Source: an uncultured beta proteobacterium
Lineage (GTDB): Bacteria > Pseudomonadota > Gammaproteobacteria > Burkholderiales > Burkholderiaceae
Assembly: GCA_903935355.1 (NCBI GenBank)
Contig: CAIZRK010000020.1
Span: 19,515 to 83,514, forward strand
Direction of reading: 5' to 3'
DNA: 64,000 nucleotides
The notes beneath the pieces are model-generated. The model did not search any database. It saw nothing but the letters and a program-made list of their open reading frames with translations, and had not been told where the DNA came from. Every line of letters begins with the position of its first letter. The first letter of the stretch is position 1. Of this stretch, positions 1 to 10,822 are shown piece by piece. The translations under genes and the position numbers were made by a program.

Positions 1-1060
1 AAAGGGGTTTTGTTTTTAGTCGATGGGATCTTTGGTAGCGTAAAAGTAATGCTTGGTCGCCTATATCTCGAGCTGCCTTATGGGCAGTCACAATCTCTTC
101 CGATAATTTTTTCACTCCGAGTAAACCAAAATTAAATCCATGGGCAGTTACTGGGTGCATTCCAACTGCGGCATCTCCTACTGTTGCAAATCGGGTGCTA
201 ACCAATCTTTTTGGGTAGACCGAGACTAGGGGGTAAGAATGAATACTGCTAATCAGATTCATTTCTCCCAATCGACTCCCAAAACGTTCTTTTGCATTTT
301 TGGAGAATGCTTCTGGGCTGAGCTTCATTAACTCTTCTGCCTCATCACTAGGGACAGTAATCACTACAGAACTACGATAATGATTACTGATGAGATCAGG
401 ATTCATGGGAAGTAGGGCAAGTGTTTGCCCATAATCAAACCACTCCCACGCAATATGATCATGAGACACATCATGGGTCATGCAGCAGACGAGCATATTT
501 CGTCCGAAGTCATGCATATCAGCCGCAATGCCCATCATTCGCCGAGTGGTAGAAAATCGATTATCTGCTGCAACTACCAACTTGGCATTGATTTCAAGTC
601 CATCATCTAAAGTGAGCTTTGCATTTGTTTCATCAGTTTTTACTTTTACTACCTTATGTCCGCAAATTAGGGTGATATCACCATTGGGGGTGAGTACTTT
701 TTGTACTGCATCATAGGCCGCTTGCCTGATGAGATGATTTGAAATTAACCATCCTAATTCTTGATAGTGACTCAGTTGATGGGGAATGAGCATTTCAAAT
801 TGAGATCGTCCATCAAGAATCTTAGCATCACGTAAGGGTGATATTGCATGAGGCTCTATTAGGTCCCATAGACCAAGTGTCTTCATCGTTTTTGCTGATT
901 GTTGAGTTAGAGCAATCTCTCTACCATCAAATAAAGGTTTAGAGATAGCGCCTTCATCTTGTTGCTCAATAAGGGCGATCTTTAGGTTTTGGCCACTCAG
1001 TGACTTAGCAAGACAAAGTCCTGAAGGGCCTGCTCCAACAATGGCGATATCTACATTCAT
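1..1060 (-). CDS. FAD-dependent monooxygenase, UbiH/UbiM/VisC-like (3' end cut by window edge)
   Basis: Reverse-strand translation from ATG at 1060: MNVDIAIVGAGPSGLCLAKSLSGQNLKIALIEQQ..., with internal GDAAVGMHPVTAHGFNFGL motif; open to the window edge, absent from the ORF track because partial. Confidence 0.85.
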   Translation of the reverse strand, partial: MNVDIAIVGAGPSGLCLAKSLSGQNLKIALIEQQDEGAISKPLFDGREIALTQQSAKTMKTLGLWDLIEPHAISPLRDAKILDGRSQFEMLIPHQLSHYQELGWLISNHLIRQAAYDAVQKVLTPNGDITLICGHKVVKVKTDETNAKLTLDDGLEINAKLVVAADNRFSTTRRMMGIAADMHDFGRNMLVCCMTHDVSHDHIAWEWFDYGQTLALLPMNPDLISNHYRSSVVITVPSDEAEELMKLSPEAFSKNAKERFGSRLGEMNLISSIHSYPLVSVYPKRLVSTRFATVGDAAVGMHPVTAHGFNFGLLGVKKLSEEIVTAHKAARDIGDQALLLRYQRSHRLKTKPL

Positions 1061-1332
1061 GCTATTTCCATATTTAAAAAAATCTAGATTGAGTATAGAT
1101 ATTTAAATGGCCTTCAAGAGACCTAGAAAAAATTGTTAACCCTATTGCTTGACTTGGATCAAAAGCTATATGAGCCGTGAGACAGTGTCTACTAGCTTGT
1201 AGGTATTTTCTTATTTTGATGAAGGGTCTCCAATTGTGGAAAGATCTAGTCAACCCCTCTTATTCTCATTCGTTATAGATGCTCCGCAGGTATCTTGTGC
1301 CCGTGGATTTTTTATTAACTAATGGAGAAAAA

Positions 1333-1767
1333 ATGATTTATCAAATGCAATCTGGTGGTTTGCTTAAACTGACTAAGGTCTTTATTTTGACAGTTTTATT
1401 AGCCGTGGCTAGTTTAGGGGCTGATTTAGCACACGCCACGCCAATTAACATCAATACAGCTACACAAGGTGAATTGGAGGGCATTAAAGGAATTGGCCCC
1501 TCTAAGGCTAAAACGATTATTGCTGAACGTTTAGATGGGGGTCATTTTCAAGATGCCAATGATTTACAAAAACGGGTCCGTGGGATTGGTATGAAAACTA
1601 TCGCAAAGATGGTTGATAACGGCCTAACAATCGAAGCACCTAGTTCTTTTCGTGACTCTAATAGCCGTTCGCATAAAGAGGGTTCTAGCACTCGCAGACG
1701 TGATTCACGCGGCCAAAATAGCTCTAGGCATCATCTTGATCGTGCGGAGTCAATTCGTAAAAATTAA
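1333..1767 (+). CDS. ComEA-like helix-hairpin-helix protein with signal peptide and Arg/Ser-rich tail
   Basis: PININTATQGELEGIKGIGPSKAKTIIAER HhH motif; start at 1333 preferred over 1279 because it places the hydrophobic signal at the N-terminus. Confidence 0.8.
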   Translation: MIYQMQSGGLLKLTKVFILTVLLAVASLGADLAHATPININTATQGELEGIKGIGPSKAKTIIAERLDGGHFQDANDLQKRVRGIGMKTIAKMVDNGLTIEAPSSFRDSNSRSHKEGSSTRRRDSRGQNSSRHHLDRAESIRKN

Positions 1768-1808
1768 ACCCTTTTATGTATAAGTCTGCTTATGGCTAAA
1801 ATGACCAT

Positions 1809-2720
1809 ATGAGCACACCTTCTTACCTTACCATTTCACAAACTGTTGGCAATACGCCTTTGGTTCGATTGCAACGTATTCCTGGACTTGAGAACAGCAG
1901 TAAAAATAATGTGATCTTAGGTAAATTGGAGGGTAATAATCCAGCCGGGTCGGTGAAGGACCGACCTGCGCTGTCGATGATCATGCGCGCCCAAGAGCGT
2001 GGTGAAATTAAACCAGGTGATACGCTGATTGAGGCAACTAGCGGAAATACTGGTATTGCCTTAGCAATGACCGCAGCAATGCTGGGTTACAAAATGATCT
2101 TGGTCATGCCAGAGAATCAAAGTATTGAACGCAGGCAAAGTATGGCTGCTTATGGGGCAGACCTGATTTTGACCGCTGCATCTGGGGGCATGGAGTTTGC
2201 TAGAGACTATGCTTTGCAACTACAAAAAGAAGGGCGCGGCAGATTGCTAGATCAATTTGCCAACCAAGATAATCCACGGGTACATATTGAAACTACAGGC
2301 CCTGAAATCTGGCGAGATACTGATGGACAAGTGACGCATTTTATTTCTGCAATGGGAACTACCGGGACGATTACTGGAGTATCAACTTATCTCAAGTCAA
2401 TGAATCCACAGATTCAGATTATTGGGGCGCAACCAGAAGATGGTTCACAGATCCCTGGAATACGTAAATGGGCTCCCGAGTATTTACCTAAGATATATCA
2501 AGGCGATAAGGTGGATCGGATTGAGTATGTTTCGCAGGCAGATGCAGAGGAAATGGCGCGCCGCTTGGCTGCTGAGGAGGGGATCTTCTGTGGTATCTCA
2601 GCAGGCGGGGCGCTGGTAGTTGCTCTACGCATAGCCCGTGACGTAGAAAATGCGACGATTGTTTTTATCGTTTGTGATCGGGGTGATCGTTACCTGTCTA
2701 CTGGAGTGTTTCCTGCTTAA
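1809..2720 (+). CDS. cysM: Cysteine synthase B
   Basis: VGNTPLVRLQRIPG, EGNNPAGSVKDRPA, EATSGNTGIALAM PLP-binding motifs. Confidence 0.95.
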   Translation: MSTPSYLTISQTVGNTPLVRLQRIPGLENSSKNNVILGKLEGNNPAGSVKDRPALSMIMRAQERGEIKPGDTLIEATSGNTGIALAMTAAMLGYKMILVMPENQSIERRQSMAAYGADLILTAASGGMEFARDYALQLQKEGRGRLLDQFANQDNPRVHIETTGPEIWRDTDGQVTHFISAMGTTGTITGVSTYLKSMNPQIQIIGAQPEDGSQIPGIRKWAPEYLPKIYQGDKVDRIEYVSQADAEEMARRLAAEEGIFCGISAGGALVVALRIARDVENATIVFIVCDRGDRYLSTGVFPA

Positions 2721-3991
2721 GGGAGATTGAGCTTTTTCTTGGTAGAAGCCTTCTTGGACTTTGATTTAACTGCTTCACTCGGTACGATTTCTTTTACGCT
2801 GGTTTTGACTGCTGTTAATCGTGGCGCAGCACTTTGATTTTTATAACCAAGCGCTTCTGCAAATTCAGCAACACTTTGCGCATAAAAATAACTTCGGTTG
2901 TATTGCACAATTGCCAAGAAGTTATTTAACCCTACTACATAGTGCACTTGGTCTACGCCGTCTTTATCTGGGTATGGTAAGTCCACAATAAAAGCCTTAC
3001 TTTGGGGATCAACCCCACCTGTTTGTAGATTGCCTTGTTCAGGTTTCAAAATGCCCTGATTGATCAATTCCCCCACTGTGTATTTCAATTGAGGCTCCCC
3101 ATCCGCTAGCGCTTTTGCCGCAGGAATTGCATTTGCTTTAATTGGGAAGTAGATGGGCATCCCTACTAGCCATCCATGCTTTTTCATAAAGTTGCCAACG
3201 CTAGCAATAGCATCCTTTTGGCTTAATTTGAGATCAACTTTGCCATCCCCATCCCCATCTATAGCAAAACTACGGATACTGCTAGGCATGAACTGAGGCA
3301 GTCCAATGGCACCTGCATAGGAGCTATTTTGGTTAAGGCAGCTATTGAGGCGTGAGGTATTAAGTCCTTGAATACTATTTTTGGCGGGAAGGGTGCCGCC
3401 TGCCTCAGACCAACAAAGGAGAATGAGCTCTTGCAGTTGGTCTTTAAATAATTGCTCACGAGCACTCTTGTTGGGGGTATCTGGATAGTTAAAGGCTAGG
3501 GTTGATAGCACATCTTTGACTCTAAAGCTCCCTGTTTGACGCCCATAGATGGTTTCAATACCAATAATGGCCACAATAATTTCAGCTGGTACCCCGGATT
3601 CTTGCTCAACTTGGCTTAAATAAGCCTGATTCTCGTGCCAAAAGGCCTTTCCGGCTTTGAGGCGAATGGGCTCGATAAAACGTTTGCGATAGGCCACCCA
3701 ATTCTTTTTAAAAGTCCCTGATGGGGGTAATACTAATTTGCGAATGGATGGAATAGTTTTAGCATCTAGGAAGCTAGCTTCTAGTATGGGAAGAGGTATT
3801 TCTTGGGCTTGGGCGACGTGATTGAGCAATTGATTGAGATTTTGACTAAAACGGGCTTCAGAGCCAGCATCCTCAGACTGGTTTACGATGGGTTCTAGGG
3901 TGGCGGTTTGTGGAGTTGGTGCGCTAGCGCAGGCACCTAAGAGCAAGATGAGGAGCGGTATTAAGGTAAATCGGGAGATGCAAAAATTCAT
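2717..3991 (-). CDS. mltB: Lytic murein transglycosylase B
   Basis: Lipobox LLLGACAS; ESGVPAEIIVAIIGIETIYGRQTG and YAGAIGLPQFMPSS motifs. Confidence 0.93.
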   Translation of the reverse strand: MNFCISRFTLIPLLILLLGACASAPTPQTATLEPIVNQSEDAGSEARFSQNLNQLLNHVAQAQEIPLPILEASFLDAKTIPSIRKLVLPPSGTFKKNWVAYRKRFIEPIRLKAGKAFWHENQAYLSQVEQESGVPAEIIVAIIGIETIYGRQTGSFRVKDVLSTLAFNYPDTPNKSAREQLFKDQLQELILLCWSEAGGTLPAKNSIQGLNTSRLNSCLNQNSSYAGAIGLPQFMPSSIRSFAIDGDGDGKVDLKLSQKDAIASVGNFMKKHGWLVGMPIYFPIKANAIPAAKALADGEPQLKYTVGELINQGILKPEQGNLQTGGVDPQSKAFIVDLPYPDKDGVDQVHYVVGLNNFLAIVQYNRSYFYAQSVAEFAEALGYKNQSAAPRLTAVKTSVKEIVPSEAVKSKSKKASTKKKLNLP

Positions 3992-4074
3992 AGGAAATGA
4001 AATGGGTTTTTGGGCAGCGAACAGGTTGTATTGGATTATAAAAATAATAGTTTTGCTATTGAGGATTTATAGTA

Positions 4075-4995
4075 ATGACAACAGGATACATAACTCATCC
4101 AGATTTTTTAAAACATGAGATGGGTAGTCATCATCCAGAGTGCCCAGAGCGCATTCAAGCCATCAATGATCAGTTAATTAGAAGCGGTGTAGATCGCTTT
4201 TTGCACCATTTAGATGCCCCATTGGCAACCGAAGAGCAACTCGAGTTGGTACACAGTTCAGAGCATATTGCTTTTGTAAAAGAGCGTTCTCCAGCAAGCG
4301 GTTACTTTATGCTCGATGGCGATACGATTATGAATCCCCATACTTGGCGTGCATGTTTACGTGCAGCTGGCGCTGCAATCGCTGGCGTTGACGCGGTAAT
4401 GAAGGGTGAAGTGGAAAATGTCTTTTGTGCAGTTCGCCCGCCTGGTCATCATGCTGAGCCCACCCGTTCTATGGGATTTTGTGTATTTGATAACGTGGCT
4501 GTAGCAGCGCGTTATGCCATGAAAGAGTATGGAATTGAGCGTGTGGCTATCATTGATTTTGATGTGCATCATGGGAATGGCACTGAAGCAGCATTCTTAG
4601 ATGATGCTCAAGTATTGATGTGTAGTTTTTTCCAGCACCCTTTTTACCCCTATAGCGGCACGGACATAGCCCCCAACATGGTGAATATCCCTTTACCTGC
4701 CTCGACTCGTGGTGATGTAGTGCGCTCCACAGTAGAAGAGCAGTGGTTGCCGCGCCTGCGAGAATTTGAGCCACAGCTCATCATTATTTCTGCTGGATTT
4801 GATGCGCATCGCGAGGATGATTTAGGGCAAATGGGTTTGGTAGAAGACGATTATGTATGGATTACCAAGTGCTTAAAAGAAGTAGCTGATCAATATGCCC
4901 AAGGCCGCATTGTGAGTTGTTTAGAAGGGGGTTATAACCTTTCTGCTTTAGGTCGCAGCGTTGTGGCTCATGTGAAAGCACTTGCTGACATCTGA
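4075..4995 (+). CDS. Histone deacetylase family protein
   Basis: RPPGHHAEPTRSMGFCVFDNVAVAARYA, IDFDVHHGNGTEAAF, ISAGFDAHREDDLG, EGGYN. Confidence 0.93.
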   Translation: MTTGYITHPDFLKHEMGSHHPECPERIQAINDQLIRSGVDRFLHHLDAPLATEEQLELVHSSEHIAFVKERSPASGYFMLDGDTIMNPHTWRACLRAAGAAIAGVDAVMKGEVENVFCAVRPPGHHAEPTRSMGFCVFDNVAVAARYAMKEYGIERVAIIDFDVHHGNGTEAAFLDDAQVLMCSFFQHPFYPYSGTDIAPNMVNIPLPASTRGDVVRSTVEEQWLPRLREFEPQLIIISAGFDAHREDDLGQMGLVEDDYVWITKCLKEVADQYAQGRIVSCLEGGYNLSALGRSVVAHVKALADI

Positions 4996-5063
4996 GGCAA
5001 AATTGAGTAATGAATTTAGTTGCATTAAGTTAGCACTAAGTAAAACAACATCTAGGGCACCTG

Positions 5064-6716
5064 ATGGCAAATATCTATGAACAAGGTTTAGGTCGTAATT
5101 CTGCGAACTTTACCCCTATTACCCCACTTTTATTTTTAGAGAGATCGGCGCAAGTTTACCCAGACCGATTAGCGATCATCCATGGCAAATTACGCCAAAC
5201 TTGGAAACAGACCTATGAGCGCTCTCGTCGACTAGCTAGCGCCTTACAAAAGCAGGGTATTGGCTTGGGTGACACAGTGGCAGTGATGTTGCCCAATACG
5301 CCTTCGATGGTTGAAGCCCATTTTGGTATTCCGATGGCTGGGGCCGTCCTTAATGCTTTAAATACCCGTTTGGATCCCGAGTCAATTGCCTTCATGCTCA
5401 ATCATGGTGAAGCCAAAGTGGTGATTATCGATCCAGAATTTTCTGGTGCAATGAAAAAAGCCCTTGAGATAGCCAAGAAAGACAGTGGCAGAGAGTTTTT
5501 GGTGATTGATGTAGAGGAAATGGAGTTCGATGTGCCTGGCGAAAGGCTCGGGAAAATGACTTATGAGCAGTTCTTGGCACAAGGCGATCCTCAGTTTGCC
5601 TGGCAAGTTCCTGCAGATGAATGGCAGGCTATTTGCCTCAATTACACCTCAGGAACTACTGGCAATCCTAAGGGGGTGGTTTACCACCATCGTGGCGCTG
5701 CGATTAATGCGGTTTCTAATATTTTGGATTGGGATATTAATAGGCACCCAGTGTATTTATGGACTCTTCCGATGTTCCATTGCAATGGTTGGTGTTTTCC
5801 ATGGACAGTTGCAGCGCGCGCAGGTATTAATGTTTGCCTACGCCGTGTTGATGCCCAGCATATTTTTAGTGCTATTAAGGAACATGGGGTGAGTCATTAC
5901 TGCGCTGCTCCAATTGTGCATAACTTGTTAGTCAATGCTCCGGCTGAAATGAAAGTGGGAGTACCTGCTGGCGTTAAAGGCTTGATTGCGGGTGCTGCAC
6001 CTCCCGCTTCAATTATTGAAGGGATGGAAAAATTAGGTTTCGATTTAACTCACGTTTATGGGTTAACAGAGGTCTATGGCCCTGCTGCAGTATGTGTTAA
6101 GCAGGCTGAATGGGATGATTTAGATATTGGGGAAAGGGCCCGTTTAAATGCGCGCCAAGGTGTGCGCTATCACCTGCAACAAGCCATAGCGGTGTTAAAT
6201 CCGGAAACAATGGAGCCTGTACCTGCCGATAGTGAAACTATGGGCGAGATTATGTTTAAAGGTAATATTGCGATGAAGGGGTATCTGAAGAACGAGAAAG
6301 CCACTAAAGAAGCTTTTGAAGGTGGCTGGTTTCACTCGGGCGATTTAGCAGTGATGAACCCTGATGGATATGTGAAAATTAAGGATCGCAGTAAGGATAT
6401 TATTATTTCTGGTGGAGAAAATATTTCTTCAATTGAAGTAGAGGATGTCCTCTATCGCCATCCTGCTGTGATTTCTGCAGCAGTAGTAGCCATGCCAGAT
6501 CCGAAGTGGGGAGAAACTCCTTGTGCATTTCTTGAGGTCAAGCCAGACGTCTTGGTGACTGTTGCCGAGATCATTGCGCACTGTAAGCTCCATTTAGCTA
6601 GTTTTAAGGTTCCAAGAGCTGTCATCTTTGGTGAGCTTCCTAAAACCTCCACTGGTAAGATTCAGAAGTTTGAATTACGCAAACAAGCTGGCTCTGCTAG
6701 TGCAATTGACGTTTAA
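5064..6716 (+). CDS. Acyl-CoA synthetase (AMP-forming)
   Basis: NYTSGTTGNPKGVVYHHRGA, HVYGLTEVYGP, SGGENISSIEVED, KTSTGKIQKFELR. Confidence 0.93.
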   Translation: MANIYEQGLGRNSANFTPITPLLFLERSAQVYPDRLAIIHGKLRQTWKQTYERSRRLASALQKQGIGLGDTVAVMLPNTPSMVEAHFGIPMAGAVLNALNTRLDPESIAFMLNHGEAKVVIIDPEFSGAMKKALEIAKKDSGREFLVIDVEEMEFDVPGERLGKMTYEQFLAQGDPQFAWQVPADEWQAICLNYTSGTTGNPKGVVYHHRGAAINAVSNILDWDINRHPVYLWTLPMFHCNGWCFPWTVAARAGINVCLRRVDAQHIFSAIKEHGVSHYCAAPIVHNLLVNAPAEMKVGVPAGVKGLIAGAAPPASIIEGMEKLGFDLTHVYGLTEVYGPAAVCVKQAEWDDLDIGERARLNARQGVRYHLQQAIAVLNPETMEPVPADSETMGEIMFKGNIAMKGYLKNEKATKEAFEGGWFHSGDLAVMNPDGYVKIKDRSKDIIISGGENISSIEVEDVLYRHPAVISAAVVAMPDPKWGETPCAFLEVKPDVLVTVAEIIAHCKLHLASFKVPRAVIFGELPKTSTGKIQKFELRKQAGSASAIDV

Positions 6717-6771
6717 GCCCCACTGCCTTAAGCCAGATAAAATAGATTACCCAATAGATTGAGAATTGAGA

Positions 6772-7521
6772 ATGAAGATCTTAGTAGCTGTAAAACGCGT
6801 TGTAGATTACAACGTTAAAGTGCGTGTGAAATCAGATAACTCTGGCATTGATATTGCCAATGTCAAAATGAGTATGAATCCTTTTGACGAAATTGCCATA
6901 GAAGAAGCAGTGCGCTTAAAAGAAGCGGGTGTAGCGACTGAGGTAATTGTCGTTTCTGCTGGTCCAACTCAATGCCAAGAAACTTTACGGACTGCCTTAG
7001 CCATTGGCGCTGATCGCGCTATCTTGGTAGAGAGTGAGGCTGAATTACAACCCCTTGCTGTAGCAAAAATTCTGAAAACACTTGCCGAGAAAGAATCTGC
7101 TCAAATCATCTTTCTTGGAAAACAAGCGATTGATGACGATAGCAATCAAACAGGCCAAATGTTAGCCAGCTTAATGGATCTTCCTCAGGGAACCTTTGCC
7201 TCTAAAGTCGTGATTACCGATGGCACGGCTAATGTGACTCGTGAAGTGGATGGGGGTTTAGAGATGATTGCCATTACTCTACCAGCAGTGATTACAGTCG
7301 ACTTGCGTTTAAATGAACCACGGTATGTTACTTTGCCTAACATCATGAAGGCTAAGAAAAAGACTTTAGAAATTATTAAGGCAGAAGACTTGGGCGTGGA
7401 TATTGCACCTCGTCTGAAAACAATCAAAGTGGAGGAGCCTCCAAAACGTGCTGCAGGTGTGATGGTTCCAGATGTAGCAGCTCTTGTAGAAAAACTCAAA
7501 AATGAAGCGAAGGTAATTTAA
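6772..7521 (+). CDS. etfB: Electron transfer flavoprotein subunit beta
   Basis: [20 protein letters not shown]...[24 protein letters not shown] track start 6766, ATG at 6772 fits family. Confidence 0.95.
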   Translation: MKILVAVKRVVDYNVKVRVKSDNSGIDIANVKMSMNPFDEIAIEEAVRLKEAGVATEVIVVSAGPTQCQETLRTALAIGADRAILVESEAELQPLAVAKILKTLAEKESAQIIFLGKQAIDDDSNQTGQMLASLMDLPQGTFASKVVITDGTANVTREVDGGLEMIAITLPAVITVDLRLNEPRYVTLPNIMKAKKKTLEIIKAEDLGVDIAPRLKTIKVEEPPKRAAGVMVPDVAALVEKLKNEAKVI

Positions 7522-8457
7522 ATGGCTGCTCTTGTTATTGCAGAACACGACAATCTTTCTTTAAAGCCAGCTACGCTCAATGCAATAGCTGCTGGCCTCC
7601 AATGCTCTCCAGAAGTCGATGTATTGGTCGCTGGCAGTGGCGCTGATGCTGTTGCGCAGGCAGCCTCTCAAATTATGGGCGTACGTAAGGTAATCCATGC
7701 AGATGCGACTGTCTTAGCCGATCAATTGGCTGAGCCATTGGCCACACAGATTCTTTCTATTGCTAGCGGCTATAGCTATGTCTTGGCTCCGGCAACCGCC
7801 AATGGTAAAAATGTACTCCCTCGGGTAGCTGCCAAACTGGATGTAGCGCAGTTATCCGATGTTACTAAGGTGATTTCAAGTGATACGTTTGAGCGTCCCA
7901 TTTATGCTGGTAACGCCATTGCTACTGTGCAATCTTGTGATCCAATAAAAGTCATCACTGTCCGTACGACGGGTTTTGATCCGGTTTGCGCTACTGGCGG
8001 TTCTGCCCCTATTGAAAAGCAGGTTGCTCCTGATGTCTTGGGCAAATCATCTTTCGTAGGCCGCGAATTAACGAAGTCTGATCGCCCAGAATTAACTGCG
8101 GCCAAGATTATTGTGTCTGGTGGGCGGGGCTTAGGCTCTGGAGAAAAGTACCAAGAGTTGGTTGTTCCTTTAGCAGATACATTAGGGGCGGCTTTAGGGG
8201 CCTCGCGTGCTGCTGTAGATGCGGGCTATGTTCCCAATGATTATCAAGTGGGACAGACAGGTAAGATTGTTGCTCCTGAACTTTATATCGCAGTAGGTAT
8301 CTCTGGTGCGATTCAACATTTAGCGGGAATGAAAGACTCTAAAGTGATTGTTGCTATCAATAAAGATCCAGAGGCACCAATTTTTGGCGTCGCAGATTAT
8401 GGTCTTGTGGCTGATTTAAATATAGCGGTCCCAGAGTTAATTAAGGCATTGGGTTAA
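7522..8457 (+). CDS. etfA: Electron transfer flavoprotein subunit alpha
   Basis: C-terminal VGQTGKIVAPELYIAVGISGAIQHLAGMKDSKVIVAINKDPEAPIF; immediately follows etfB. Confidence 0.96.
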   Translation: MAALVIAEHDNLSLKPATLNAIAAGLQCSPEVDVLVAGSGADAVAQAASQIMGVRKVIHADATVLADQLAEPLATQILSIASGYSYVLAPATANGKNVLPRVAAKLDVAQLSDVTKVISSDTFERPIYAGNAIATVQSCDPIKVITVRTTGFDPVCATGGSAPIEKQVAPDVLGKSSFVGRELTKSDRPELTAAKIIVSGGRGLGSGEKYQELVVPLADTLGAALGASRAAVDAGYVPNDYQVGQTGKIVAPELYIAVGISGAIQHLAGMKDSKVIVAINKDPEAPIFGVADYGLVADLNIAVPELIKALG

Positions 8458-8508
8458 TAGCCCTATTAAAACCATCAGATTGTTGTATTTGGCTCAAGAG
8501 GAGTAGTC

Positions 8509-10296
8509 ATGCCATACCTAGCTCCAGTAAAAGACATGCTGTTTGTGATGAACGAATTAGCAGGGCTATCGGAAGTAGTTGCTTATCCCTCTTATGCAGA
8601 TGCCGGTGCCGATGTGGATTTGGCTCCAGCCATCTTAGAAGAAGCGGCTAAATTTAATCAAGATGTTGTGGCGCCCCTCAATTGGCCTGGCGATCAAAAT
8701 CCTAGCACTTTACGTGATGGTCAGGTTTACACTACCCCCGGTTTTAAAGAAGCTTTCGAACAATTTACTGCTGCCGGATGGCAGGGTGTAGTACATCCAC
8801 CGCAATTTGGGGGTCAAGGCCTGCCAAAATTACTCTCGACTGCTTGTTTTGAGATGGTGAACTCGGCCAATATGTCTTTTGCCTTATGCCCCATGTTAAC
8901 TGATGGGGCAATTGAAGCCTTATTAACTGCTGCAAGCCCAGAATTACAAGAACGCTTCGTGCCAAAGATGATCTCAGGAGAATGGACGGGCACCATGAAT
9001 CTTACTGAGCCACAAGCTGGCTCAGATCTTTCCATGGTTCGCAGTCGTGCGGTTCCGCAAGATGACAATTCATATAAAATTTTTGGCACAAAGATCTACA
9101 TCACTTATGGTGATCACGATATGGCGAAGAATATTATTCATTTAGTTCTTGCCCGTTTGCCAGATGCACCGGAAGGTATTAAAGGAATCTCACTCTTTGT
9201 AGCACCTAAGTTCATGGTCCATACCGATGGATCTTTAGGTGAGCGTAATGATATTGAGTGCGTGTCGATTGAGCATAAGTTGGGAATTAAAGCGAGTCCC
9301 ACAGCAGTGCTGCAGTTTGGTGATCATGGTGGCGCGATTGGATATTTGGTGGGCCAAGCAAATCGTGGTCTCGAATATATGTTCGTTATGATGAATGCCG
9401 CACGTTTTTCTGTGGGTATGCAAGGCATTGCGCTAGCAGAACGTGCTTATCAAAAGGCAGTGCAGTATGCAAAGGACAGAGTGCAAAGTCGGGACCTATC
9501 CGGTTCAGATGGTCCGGTAGCGATTATTCATCAACCGGATGTAAAACGCATGTTAATGACGATGCGATCTTATGTACAAGCCTCTAGAGCTTTAGCATAT
9601 TACGCTGCCTCAGCCTACGATGCTCAGCATGCCTCTTTAGATGAGAATTCTCGCAAGCACAATCAAGCAGTCTATGAATTTCTAGTGCCGATTGTGAAGG
9701 GTTTTTCTACTGAGATGTCGATTGAGGTTGCGAGTCTTGGCGTGCAAGTGCATGGTGGCATGGGTTTCATAGAAGAAACTGGGGCTGCTCAGTATTATCG
9801 TGACGCCCGAATCCTAACAATCTACGAAGGTACAACTGCGATTCAGGCGAATGACCTAATCGGTAGAAAAACAGTGCGTGATGGTGGCGCTACTGCACAA
9901 ATGCTGACAGAAAAAATGATTCAAACTGAACGAGATCTAGCGAGTAGCGGTACAGCAGATGCAATGGCGGTATTAAAGCAACTGACGCTGGCTCGAAAAG
10001 CATTTGAATCTTCCGTGACTTATATTTTAGCTAATGCAAAGTCAGATATTAAAGCGGTTTATGCTGGGAGCTATGCATATTTACGTGTATGTGGTTTAGT
10101 TTTTGGCGCATGGCAGATGGCCCGCGCATTGTTAGCTGCACAGAGTCTGCGTGCTGGTGACCCTAGCTTCTTCGATGCCAAGATTGCAACCGCTAGATTC
10201 TTTGCTGAAAATCTTTTGCCACAAGCGCAAGCTTTAGCAACTTCAATACTGGAAAGCGGCCACTCTACGAATGCATTGTCGGTAGAGCAGTTTTAA
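8509..10296 (+). CDS. Acyl-CoA dehydrogenase
   Basis: GTMNLTEPQAGSDLSMVRSRA, VHGGMGFIEETGAAQYYRDARILTIYEGTTAIQANDLIGRK. Confidence 0.93.
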   Translation: MPYLAPVKDMLFVMNELAGLSEVVAYPSYADAGADVDLAPAILEEAAKFNQDVVAPLNWPGDQNPSTLRDGQVYTTPGFKEAFEQFTAAGWQGVVHPPQFGGQGLPKLLSTACFEMVNSANMSFALCPMLTDGAIEALLTAASPELQERFVPKMISGEWTGTMNLTEPQAGSDLSMVRSRAVPQDDNSYKIFGTKIYITYGDHDMAKNIIHLVLARLPDAPEGIKGISLFVAPKFMVHTDGSLGERNDIECVSIEHKLGIKASPTAVLQFGDHGGAIGYLVGQANRGLEYMFVMMNAARFSVGMQGIALAERAYQKAVQYAKDRVQSRDLSGSDGPVAIIHQPDVKRMLMTMRSYVQASRALAYYAASAYDAQHASLDENSRKHNQAVYEFLVPIVKGFSTEMSIEVASLGVQVHGGMGFIEETGAAQYYRDARILTIYEGTTAIQANDLIGRKTVRDGGATAQMLTEKMIQTERDLASSGTADAMAVLKQLTLARKAFESSVTYILANAKSDIKAVYAGSYAYLRVCGLVFGAWQMARALLAAQSLRAGDPSFFDAKIATARFFAENLLPQAQALATSILESGHSTNALSVEQF

Positions 10297-10329
10297 AAAA
10301 CTGCAGGCATTGATTAAATGCTATAGCCA

Positions 10330-10788
10330 CTACTGGGATAGCTTTCTGGCTTCTTGTAATTGCGAGATGAAAAACTGCTCAAACGAGATTGCCAGAAAGG
10401 TCATCATTACACCAGCGCCAAATACGAGAGAAAAGATAACCGTCAATACAACTGGCCATCTAGATTTAGTAGCGCGTTTAGGTTCTAGTCCTGGATTAAA
10501 TTGGGCATCCCATTTTTCATCGGCACGCAAACCAAATGCAATCGTAGTAAGCCAGCTTGCCTCAATCGCAATAAAGCCAAAAGTAATTAAGACCCAGCCT
10601 GGCGCTGAATGAAAGTGCGACCCTTTCAGGATTTGCCAGCCAACCATACCTCCAATGAACGCCAGCAACTGAGCCCAAGCCCAAAAAGATTTAAATCCTT
10701 GCAAATAAAAACAGTTCAATCCGGTGCCTGGGAAAAATAATCCCAGGGCGCAAAAAAGCAGTTTGTAGTTTTTCATGCAGTCTTTCAA
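10330..10788 (-). CDS. Small multi-pass membrane protein, function unknown
   Basis: LFCALGLFFPGTGLNCFYLQGFKSFWAWAQLLAFIGG; several hydrophobic segments. Confidence 0.6.
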   Translation of the reverse strand: MKDCMKNYKLLFCALGLFFPGTGLNCFYLQGFKSFWAWAQLLAFIGGMVGWQILKGSHFHSAPGWVLITFGFIAIEASWLTTIAFGLRADEKWDAQFNPGLEPKRATKSRWPVVLTVIFSLVFGAGVMMTFLAISFEQFFISQLQEARKLSQ

Positions 10789-10822
10789 TAAAGAATTGTT
10801 TTTATTTTAAGTAATAGGTAAA

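Noticed and set aside
425-716. Plus ORFs 425-610 and 480-716
   Set aside because: Antisense to the partial UbiH-like monooxygenase that is open across 1-1060
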